Below are positions 57,624 to 64,000 of a stretch of DNA of 64,000 nucleotides, piece by piece. Where the stretch lies: NCBI GenBank assembly GCA_963814805.1, contig CAWFER010000033.1:186001-250000 (forward strand). The letters run 5' to 3'. The stretch's first letter is position 1, and each line of letters begins with the position of its first letter. A model generated the notes under the pieces. It was not told where the DNA came from. It did no database searches and saw nothing but the letters and a program-made list of their open reading frames with translations. The translations under genes were made by a program, and so were the position numbers. The DNA is from AP-15 sp963814805. Lineage in GTDB: Bacteria > Pseudomonadota > Alphaproteobacteria > ATCC43930 > CGMCC-115725.

Positions 57624-58188
57624 GTGCCGCAGCCTGAGCGCGACAACGCCGGCCGCTACGGACCTGTCGCCCGCGCGCTGCACTGGCTCGTCGCCGCGCT
57701 CGCGGTCATGGTCGTCGCCTTCGGCTGGGCCGCCGAAGAGGCTGCGCGCAATACCTCTGCGCGCGCCAGTCTGCTGCTGCTCCACCGCTCGCTCGGACTG
57801 ACCATCCTCGGCTTGATGCTGGTGCGCATCCTGTGGCGCGCGCGCCATCCGGCGCCGGCGCTTCCGGTCGCTCTCGGCCGCCTGGAGGGGGCGCTTGCCC
57901 GCTTCGTCCATATGGCGCTCTATCTGATCTTTATCGCGATGCCGCTCGCCGGCTACGTCAACGCCGCGGCTGCGGATCATCGGGTCAGCCTGTTCGGCGC
58001 GGTCTCGATCCCACCGCTGCTGCCGCGCGACGAGCGCCTGGCGCAAGCGGCGATCGCGGCGCACGTGGTCGGCCAGTACCTGGTCTATCTGCTGGTCGGC
58101 CTGCACGTCGCCGGGGCGCTTTTTCACCAGCGTCGCCGGGCGCGTGGGGATCCTCGAGCGGATGGCGCCGCGGCGCCCCGCCCCCTAG
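57624..58188 (+). CDS. Cytochrome b561 family protein (3' frameshift)
   Basis: About 187 residues. GTG start 57624 (MPQPERDNAGRYGPVARALHW). Four membrane helices with the heme-ligand His positions in ALHW, LLHRSLGL, VHMALYLIF and LLVGLHVAGALFH. Heme-b electron transfer protein of the CybB type, oxidising quinol or reducing it. A single indel near 58135 shifts the short tail; the restored end is RVGILERMAPRRPAP at 58188. Confidence 0.82.
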
Positions 58189-58247
58189 CCCCCTGGGCCG
58201 CCTACCGGGTCGATTGTTCGCAGAGCCTCGACGCTCCTGCCCGGCGG

Positions 58248-58613
58248 CTAAGCCGGCCCGGCGGCGACCAGGTTAAGACGGCTGCGGAAGAACTCCAGCG
58301 CCTCGGAGAGGTTGCGCGATACGCGCAGCCGCTGCCGTCCGCTCTGCACGATGAACTCGGACGGCCGGGCCGCTGACGGCGCGGTTTTCAGGATCGTGTA
58401 GGCCGCCGCCTCGTGGGTATGGCGAAACACCGAAAAGCGGGCGAGGCCTGGACCGTGGTCGATGGCGTAATCGCGCCAAACGCCGCGGATCACGTGGAGG
58501 CTATAGAGCCCGAGAAGCTGATTCAACTCGGCACGGGTGAAATACACGGTCCGCTGCCGCGCCCGATAATCGCCGAGAGCCAGCACCACCCCAGTCTTCC
58601 GGCTCATCGCCAT
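58248..58613 (-). CDS. DUF2794 domain protein
   Basis: 121 residues, intact. Starts MAMSRKTGVV; the core VYFTRAELNQLLGLYSLHVIRGVWRDYAIDHG, FSVFRHTHEAAAYTILK and LRVSRNLSEALEFFRSRLN matches DUF2794, a small family almost limited to Alphaproteobacteria. Function unknown. This supports the alphaproteobacterial origin of the window. Confidence 0.85.
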   Translation of the reverse strand: MAMSRKTGVVLALGDYRARQRTVYFTRAELNQLLGLYSLHVIRGVWRDYAIDHGPGLARFSVFRHTHEAAAYTILKTAPSAARPSEFIVQSGRQRLRVSRNLSEALEFFRSRLNLVAAGPA

Positions 58614-58860
58614 CCTTCGCCAATTGCCGCGACGCTAAGTGTCGGCGATTTCACCGATGGCGTCCAGCCGCCTCGCTCGGCCGCCGCCCCGCGCCGCCGG
58701 TGTCGCGCCTGGCCTCGCCGAGCCGGCCATTGCGGGTCTTGACCGATCGCGGGTCTTGACCTGTCGCCATTCGCGGGCAAACAACGGCGCACGGGTCGGC
58801 GCACGGGCGCCGCCCCGACAGTCCGCGAACGACTTCTGCGAACGACAACGGAGAGGGAAT

Positions 58861-59967
58861 GTGGACGAGGTCGAATGCGTCGTGGTCGGCGCCGGGGTGA
58901 TCGGGCTCGCCGCGGCGCGGGCGCTGGCGCTGGCCGGTCGCGAGGTGCTCGTCCTCGAACGCGCCTGGACGATCGGCTTTGAGACCTCCTCGCGCAACAG
59001 CGAGGTGATCCACAGCGGCATCTACTACCCAAAGGGCAGCCTCAAGGCGACCTGCTGCGTCGCCGGGCGGCGGCGGCTCTATGCCTATTGCCGCGAACAC
59101 GGGGTCCCGTTCGCCCAGCTCGGCAAGCTGATCGTCGCCGCCGAGGAGAGCGAGATCCCGGCGCTCGAACGGATCGCCGCCGCGGCCCGCGCCAACGACG
59201 TCGACGATGTCGAATGGCTCGGCGCCTCGCAGGCGATGGCCCTCGAACCGGCGCTCCATTGCGTCGCCGCGCTGCTGTCGCCGTCGACCGGAATTATCGA
59301 CAGCCACGCGCTGATGCTGGCTTATCAGGGCGAGGCCGAGGCGGCCGGCGCCGCGATCGTGCTGCGCACCCCGGTGGTCTCGGGCGAGGCCCGCGCCGAC
59401 GGCTTCGCGCTCCAGGTCGGCGGCGAGGGGCCCGGCGCGATCGGCTGCCGCTATCTGGTCAACGCCGCCGGGCTCTACGCCCCGGCCCTGGCCCGCACCA
59501 TCGCCGGGCTGCCGCCGCAGACGATCCCGGCCGCCTATTTCTGCCGCGGCGTCTATTTCACCCTCGCCGGGCGTGCGCCGTTTCGCCGGCTGGTCTATCC
59601 GGCGCCGCCGCCCGGCGGCCTCGGCGTGCACATCACCCTCGACCTCGCCGGCCAGGCCCGCTTCGGTCCCGACGTCGAATGGATTTCCGGGGTCGACTAC
59701 ACCGTCGATCCGGCGCGCGGCGAGGCGTTTTATGCCGCGGTGCGCAGCTACTGGCCGGGGTTGCGCGACGGCGCGCTGCAGCCGGGTTACGCCGGCATCC
59801 GCCCGAAGATCAGCGGACCGGCCGAGCCCGCCGCCGATTTCGTCGCGCAGGGGGCCGCAGCCCATGGTGTGCCGGGGCTGGTCAACCTCTATGGCATCGA
59901 ATCGCCGGGGCTGACCGCCTCGTTGCCGCTGGCCGACGAGGTCGTCAGGCTGCTGGGCGAAGGTTAG
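58861..59967 (+). CDS. LhgO-like FAD-dependent oxidoreductase
   Basis: 368 residues, intact; GTG start 58861 (GGAGAGGGAAT upstream) is preferred over an in-frame ATG much earlier. N-terminal FAD motif VVGAGVIGLAAARALALAGREVLVLE, then TSSRNSEVIHSGIYYPKGSLKATCCV, the hallmark of L-2-hydroxyglutarate dehydrogenases (LhgO/L2HGDH). Central YLVNAAGLYAPALARTI and C-terminal NLYGIESPGLTASLPLADEV. Oxidises a 2-hydroxyacid, probably L-2-hydroxyglutarate; not proven by sequence. Confidence 0.85.
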   Translation: MDEVECVVVGAGVIGLAAARALALAGREVLVLERAWTIGFETSSRNSEVIHSGIYYPKGSLKATCCVAGRRRLYAYCREHGVPFAQLGKLIVAAEESEIPALERIAAAARANDVDDVEWLGASQAMALEPALHCVAALLSPSTGIIDSHALMLAYQGEAEAAGAAIVLRTPVVSGEARADGFALQVGGEGPGAIGCRYLVNAAGLYAPALARTIAGLPPQTIPAAYFCRGVYFTLAGRAPFRRLVYPAPPPGGLGVHITLDLAGQARFGPDVEWISGVDYTVDPARGEAFYAAVRSYWPGLRDGALQPGYAGIRPKISGPAEPAADFVAQGAAAHGVPGLVNLYGIESPGLTASLPLADEVVRLLGEG

Positions 59968-59972
59968 CCGGT

Positions 59973-60161
59973 TCAGTCTCGGCCATTGCGCCACACCCAC
60001 AAGGCCAGCGGCCAGGCCAGCACCGTCGGCAGGGTGTCGCGGAAAACCCCGACCTGGGCGCGCCAATCGAAGTCGCCCGGCCGGGCCGGCGAGCGCGGAT
60101 GAGCGAACAACACCGCGCCGACCGCGAGATAGATCATGGCGAGAGTGACCAAGGTTCCCAT
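59973..60161 (-). CDS. Small membrane protein
   Basis: 62 residues from ATG 60161 with GGAGCGGGCAGCG before it: MGTLVTLAMIYLAVGAVLFAHP is an N-terminal membrane segment, and TLPTVLAWPLALWVWRNG a second one. Probably a two-helix inner-membrane protein. An in-frame ATG 90 bases upstream is less likely because it adds an Arg-rich stretch. No family recognised. Confidence 0.6.
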   Translation of the reverse strand: MGTLVTLAMIYLAVGAVLFAHPRSPARPGDFDWRAQVGVFRDTLPTVLAWPLALWVWRNGRD

Positions 60162-60373
60162 CGCTGCCCGCTCCAGTTCAGGAGAGCACTCCGTGCCGGC
60201 TCGGCCGGACCAGCCCCTGCGATGCAGCCCTACAATAATCGCCGCCACCACCCAAATCTCCGCCCGACCGCTCTGGCTGGCCGACGCCGGCCCGCGGCCT
60301 AATGTCGCGGATCGGAACCATTGTCGCGAAAGTCAGCGGCGGAACCAGCCGGCGGCCGAGTGGAGGTGAGGCG

Positions 60374-61492
60374 ATGCTGATCGGGGTTCCCAGAGAGGTG
60401 AAGACCCACGAATACCGGGTCGGACTGGTTCCCGGTAGCGTGCGCGAACTGGTCCATCACGGCCACGAGATCGTCGTCGAGAGCGGGGCTGGAGCCGGGA
60501 TCGGCTTTGACGACCGGGCGTATCAAGCCGCTGGCGCCCGCATCCTGGCCAGCGCTGCCGAGGTCTTTGCCGCGGCCGAGCTGATCGTCAAGGTCAAGGA
60601 GCCGCAACCGCCGGAGACGGCGCTGCTGCGTCGCGACCAGATCCTGTTCACCTATCTGCACCTCGCCGCCGACCGCGAGCTGACCTTGAGCCTGATCCGC
60701 TCGGGGGTCGTCGCGATCGGCTACGAGACCGTCACCGACGCGGGCGGCGGGCTGCCGTTGCTGGCGCCGATGAGCGAGGTTGCCGGACGGATGTCGGTGC
60801 AGGTCGGCGCGCACTGTCTCGAAAAGGAGCAGGGCGGGATCGGCGTGCTGCTCGGCGGGGTTCCGGGGGTGGCGGCGGCCAAGGTCGTGATCCTCGGCGG
60901 CGGTGTCGCCGGCACCAACGCGGCCCGCATGGCGATGGGGATGGAGGCCTATGTCACGGTGATCGATCGCTCGCTGCCGCGGCTCTACGCGCTCGACCTG
61001 CAGTTCGGGGCCCAGTTGCACACGCTCTATTCGACGATGGAGACCATCGAGCGCGAAGTCGCCGCCGCCGACCTGGTGATCGGCGCCGTGCTGATCCCCG
61101 GCGGGGCGGCGCCAAAGCTCGTCAGCCGCGAGCTGGTCCGGGCGATGCGGCCGGGGACGGTGCTGGTCGATATCTCGATCGACCAGGGCGGCTGCTTCGA
61201 GACCAGCCGGCCGACAACCCACGCCGCGCCCACCTACATCGAGGAGGGTGTGGTCCATTATTGCGTGACCAATATGCCGGGGGCGGTGGCGCGCACCTCG
61301 ACGGTGGCGCTGAACAACGCGACCCTGCCTTTTGTGCTGGCGCTGGCCGATCGCGGCTGGCGGCGCGCGCTGGCCGAGGACCCGCATCTGCGCCACGGGC
61401 TCAACGTCTGCCGCGGGCAGGTGACCCACCCGGCGGTCGCGGGCGAACTCGGCCTGCCGTTCCTTGCGGCCGACCAGGCGCTGGCCGATTGA
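60374..61492 (+). CDS. ald: Alanine dehydrogenase
   Basis: 372 residues, intact. GTGGAGGTGAGGCG before ATG 60374. MLIGVPREVKTHEYRVGLVPGSV has the substrate Arg and Lys; HYCVTNMPGAVARTST (near residue 300) is the family signature, and NAD binding is through VVILGGGVAGTNAARMAMGM. Interconverts L-alanine and pyruvate plus ammonia using NAD; hexameric cytosolic enzyme. Standing alone on the plus strand. Confidence 0.93.
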   Translation: MLIGVPREVKTHEYRVGLVPGSVRELVHHGHEIVVESGAGAGIGFDDRAYQAAGARILASAAEVFAAAELIVKVKEPQPPETALLRRDQILFTYLHLAADRELTLSLIRSGVVAIGYETVTDAGGGLPLLAPMSEVAGRMSVQVGAHCLEKEQGGIGVLLGGVPGVAAAKVVILGGGVAGTNAARMAMGMEAYVTVIDRSLPRLYALDLQFGAQLHTLYSTMETIEREVAAADLVIGAVLIPGGAAPKLVSRELVRAMRPGTVLVDISIDQGGCFETSRPTTHAAPTYIEEGVVHYCVTNMPGAVARTSTVALNNATLPFVLALADRGWRRALAEDPHLRHGLNVCRGQVTHPAVAGELGLPFLAADQALAD

Positions 61493-61616
61493 CCGGCCGA
61501 GGCCGCAAACCGCGCCGGCCGCTATTTCATTCTCGCCGATCTTTCCCTATCCGATTGCCTATGGATTGCCCCGGCATTGCTCCCTATGTCACACCAAACA
61601 CGCAAGAGACGGGGGA

Positions 61617-62271
61617 ATGACGCTGCTTCCGATGCTCCCGACTAGCGCCGCGGCGCGGCTCGACGATCTGCTGGGCGCGTCAAACCGGCCCGAGCCGGCG
61701 CCGATCCGGCAGATCGATGACGCCGCACTGGCCGCGATCACCGATCTCTATCGTGAAATCTTGCCGGCGGGTGGGGCCATCCTCGATCTGATGTCGGGCT
61801 GGGTCAGCCATTTGCCCCCCGAAATCCCCTATTCGCGGGTTGTCGGCCTCGGTCTGAACGCCTGCGAACTGGCGGAAAACCCGTTCCTCGACGAGTGGCG
61901 GGTCCAGGATCTGAACCGCAGCCCGCGCCTGCCGTTTGCCGCCGCCGAGTTTGACGGCGCGGCGCTGTGCGTTTCGGTCCAGCATTTGACCCGGCCGGCC
62001 GAGGTGATCCGCGAGGTCGGGCGGGTGTTGAAGCCGGGCGCGCCCCTTGGTCGTGACCTTCTCGGAGCGCTGCCGCCCGGCCCGCGCCATCGGCTGCTGG
62101 TGTCTGCTCGACGACACCGGGCATTTGTGCCTGATCGCGCATCATTTTGGCGAAGCCGGCAATTGGGGCGACATCCGGTGTATGGATCGCACCCCGCCCG
62201 GCGGCGGCGACCCGCTTTACGCAGTGATCGGGCGCAGCCTTGGTCCGTGGCCTCCCGGCAGCGACGATTGA
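61617..62271 (+). CDS. SAM-dependent methyltransferase (frameshifted)
   Basis: About 218 residues; breaks near 62040 and 62100. N-terminal DALAAITDLYREILPAGGAILDLMSGWVSHLPPE contains the group's unusual AdoMet motif (LDLMSxWVSHLP) in place of the normal DxGxGxG. Then VVGLGLNACELAENPFLDEW, QDLNRSPRLPFAAAEFDGAALCVSVQHLTRP, and C-terminal LLDDTGHLCLIAHHFGEAGNW. Small methyltransferase of unknown substrate, widespread in cyanobacteria and Proteobacteria. Start ATG 61617 with GGGGG before. Confidence 0.78.
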
Positions 62272-62308
62272 GCGCCGCGGCGGCCGCCCGGCTCGATACC
62301 CTAACTGA

Positions 62309-62824
62309 TCAGCAGTCGTAGGCGACCATCGCGGTGAACGGCACGTCGATGCGGCTGCGGCCTTGCAGAAAGCTCAACTCGATGATGCACCCGGCCGCGG
62401 CGACGACGCCGCCGCGCTGGCGGACCAGATCGATCGCCGCCTGCATCGTGCCTCCGGTCGCCAGCAGGTCGTCGAGGACGGCGATGCGCTGGCCGGCGGC
62501 GATGGCGTCCTCCTGAATCTCGATGGTGTCGCTGCCATATTCGAGATCGTAGGTAAAGCGCACGGTTTTGCCCGGCAGTTTTCCCTGCTTGCGGATCATG
62601 GCGAAGCCGCAGCCGAGCTCGCAGGCGACCGGTGCGGCAACCAGAAACCCACGCGATTCGATGCCGATCAACAGATCGGGCTGGTGCGGGCGCAACGCCT
62701 CGGCGAGCCCGGCGACCGTGGCCCGCCATGCGGCCGGGTGGGCGAGCAGGGTCGAAATGTCATAGAACAGGATGCCGGGTCTGGGGAAATCGGGTACCGA
62801 GCGAATGTGCTGCTTTAGGTTCAT
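62309..62824 (-). CDS. apt: Adenine phosphoribosyltransferase
   Basis: 171 residues, intact. MNLKQHIRSVPDFPRPGILFYDISTLLA is the usual start; GIESRGFLVAAPVA is conserved, and the PRPP-binding loop VLDDLLATGGTMQAA is characteristic of the family. Converts adenine plus PRPP to AMP in purine salvage. ATG 62824 with GGAGA 12 bases upstream; an in-frame ATG 105 bases upstream is unlikely. Confidence 0.92.
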   Translation of the reverse strand: MNLKQHIRSVPDFPRPGILFYDISTLLAHPAAWRATVAGLAEALRPHQPDLLIGIESRGFLVAAPVACELGCGFAMIRKQGKLPGKTVRFTYDLEYGSDTIEIQEDAIAAGQRIAVLDDLLATGGTMQAAIDLVRQRGGVVAAAGCIIELSFLQGRSRIDVPFTAMVAYDC

Positions 62825-62937
62825 GAGCGCCGTCTCCGATGAGCGACCAGCCGATTGCCTGCCTGGCGTTGCGGCATAGCGGCTTTTGCCATAGTTGAAA
62901 AGGCCTCGCCCGGCGCACGCGGATTTCACAAAGCATC

Positions 62938-64000
62938 ATGGCGTCGATCGCCGCCACCCTCGTCGAGACCGAATCTGCCGGATCGCTGATCCTGGCGCCG
63001 GCCGGGGAATGGCTGGTGGCGAGCGCCGCCGAGCTCGACCGAAGGCTCCAGGCCTTGAAGCTGCCGCAGAACCGGCGGGTGGCCATCGATCTCGGCGGGA
63101 TCAAGCGGGTCGACAGCGCCGGGGCCTGGCTGCTGCTGCGCACCGAGCACGCTTTGGCGGCGCGCGGCAACGCGGTCGAGATGCGCAACCTGCGGCCGAG
63201 CTTTGCGCCGCTGTTCGATCAGGTCCGCGCCGGCGGCATTCTCGCACCGGTCCCCCACCCGCGGCCGGCGCATCACAGCCCTTTGGGATTTGTCGCCCGG
63301 ATCGGCGAGGTTTCGCTCGGTCTTCTGGCTCGCGGCTATCGTCTCCTGGGCTTTGTCGGCCTTGTCTGCGAGACCGCGCTGCGCCTGTTGCGACACCCGG
63401 GCCGGCTCAGGCTGACGGCGATGGTCGCCCAGATGGAGCAAACCGGGGTCAATGCGCTCGCTATCGTCGGCATGCTGTCGTTTCTGGTGGGCGTGGTCAT
63501 CGCCTACCAGGGCGCCGACCAGCTGCGCCGCTTCGGCGCGCAGATTTATACCGTCGACCTCCTGGGGGTCGGCATCCTGCGCGAGCTCGGGGTGCTGATG
63601 ACCGCGATCATCGTCGCCGGCCGCTCGGGCAGCGCCTTTACCGCCCAGATCGGCACGATGCAGGTCAACGAAGAGGTCGATGCGCTGCGCACGATCGGTC
63701 TCGACCCGATCGAGGTGCTGGTGATCCCGCGCCTGTTCGGTTTGCTGCTGACCCTGCCAATGTTGACCATCTTCGCGAACTTGATGGGGCTGCTCGGCGG
63801 TTGTCTGATGGCCTGGGGCGTGCTCGGGATCACGATCCCGCAATTCGTGCGTGAGTTGCGGACCTCGCTCAGCCCGATGACCTTCTGGATCGGCGTCATC
63901 AAGGCGCCGTTCTTTGCCGCGATTATCGCCACGATCGGCAACTATGAGGGGTTTCAGGTATCGCGCAGCGCCGAGAGCGTCGGCCGCCTGACCACGCTCT
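62938..64000 (+). CDS. STAS-MlaE lipid ABC transporter permease (3' end outside window)
   Basis: 354 residues visible without a break from ATG 62938. The N-terminal about 90 residues are a STAS-like domain (LILAPAGEWLVASAAELDRRLQAL; VAIDLGGIKRVDSAGAWLLL); the rest is an MlaE permease (LSFLVGVVIAYQGADQLRRFGAQIYTVDLLGVGILRELGVLMTAII, then MQVNEEVDALRTIGLDPIEVLVIPRLFGLL, the ABC-coupling helix). These fused forms move phospholipids or similar lipids across the inner membrane with an ATPase and MCE protein. The ATPase and MCE protein are expected just outside the window. Confidence 0.9.
   Translation, partial: MASIAATLVETESAGSLILAPAGEWLVASAAELDRRLQALKLPQNRRVAIDLGGIKRVDSAGAWLLLRTEHALAARGNAVEMRNLRPSFAPLFDQVRAGGILAPVPHPRPAHHSPLGFVARIGEVSLGLLARGYRLLGFVGLVCETALRLLRHPGRLRLTAMVAQMEQTGVNALAIVGMLSFLVGVVIAYQGADQLRRFGAQIYTVDLLGVGILRELGVLMTAIIVAGRSGSAFTAQIGTMQVNEEVDALRTIGLDPIEVLVIPRLFGLLLTLPMLTIFANLMGLLGGCLMAWGVLGITIPQFVRELRTSLSPMTFWIGVIKAPFFAAIIATIGNYEGFQVSRSAESVGRLTTL

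Noticed and set aside
58651..60066. 471-codon minus-strand frame
   Set aside because: Mirror of the LhgO-like gene on the plus strand, with biased residue content.
60299..61429. 376-codon minus-strand frame
   Set aside because: Antisense of alanine dehydrogenase.
1..64000. CRISPR arrays, tRNA or rRNA genes
   Set aside because: No regularly spaced direct repeats, and no cloverleaf or ribosomal RNA sequence was recognised by eye.

Overview
The window is high-GC DNA from an alphaproteobacterium, most likely a soil or freshwater Rhodospirillales/Rhizobiales-type lineage and probably an uncultured or draft genome. The evidence is the high GC, the DUF2794 protein, the cyanide-insensitive-type cytochrome bd genes, a WalW-type deacetylase with an exosortase-A-type amidotransferase, and a large set of metal-dependent amidohydrolases (amidohydrolase_2 family). 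About half of the recognisable genes carry small indels that move a clearly homologous protein between frames, while other genes of similar length are intact. I read most of these as uncorrected sequencing errors and annotate the full span of each such gene with the breaks noted.

Layout: (1) 1-7060, minus strand, one overlapping operon: a class III nucleotide cyclase/ATPase/TPR protein, two patatin-like proteins (the second has lost its catalytic residues), a small helical protein and an AMP-forming acyl ligase. (2) 7.4-16 kb: metallo-beta-lactamase-fold hydrolase, two small unknown genes, TenA, a truncated Mrr nuclease, a methyltransferase, glutathionyl-hydroquinone reductase, a CPA1 antiporter with a cyclic-nucleotide-binding tail, DUF192 and DUF4189 proteins. 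(3) 16.3-19.2 kb: a poxB gene with a large internal deletion followed by cydAB. (4) 19.2-29.4 kb: catabolic block with a Baeyer-Villiger monooxygenase, D-aminoacylase-like protein, isochorismatase-like protein, two amidohydrolases, an amine oxidase and a DAO-family oxidoreductase, plus a decayed monooxygenase fragment.

(5) 29.4-39.1 kb: extracellular polysaccharide block: IS630 remnant, polysaccharide deacetylase, two family-4 glycosyltransferases, an asparagine-synthetase-like protein without the glutaminase cysteine, a canonical exosortase-type amidotransferase and a methyltransferase. (6) 39.1-43.7 kb: universal stress protein, SH3-domain periplasmic protein, small ion-channel-like membrane protein and two tandem amidohydrolases. 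(7) 43.7-48.5 kb: pqiB-pqiC-pqiA lipid-transport operon followed by an acyl-CoA-dehydrogenase-fold protein. (8) 48.5-53.3 kb: GNAT, mercaptopyruvate sulfurtransferase, alanyl-tRNA editing protein, an abnormal G-rich stretch with a partial second copy of that editing gene, a GIY-YIG nuclease between inverted palindromic repeats, and cysK. (9) 53.3-64 kb: amidohydrolase, a graveyard of IS and reductase fragments, a mechanosensitive channel with a cyclic-nucleotide-binding tail, cytochrome b561, DUF2794, an LhgO-like oxidoreductase, alanine dehydrogenase, a methyltransferase, apt, and the start of a STAS-MlaE lipid-transport permease.

Themes: envelope lipid handling (PqiABC, MlaE-type permease, patatins), possible cyclic-nucleotide control of ion flux (one cyclase and two cNMP-binding membrane proteins), and oxidative breakdown of small organic molecules. 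The most original candidate is the cyclase/patatin-pair/acyl-ligase operon at 1-7060. No tRNA, rRNA or CRISPR array was found.
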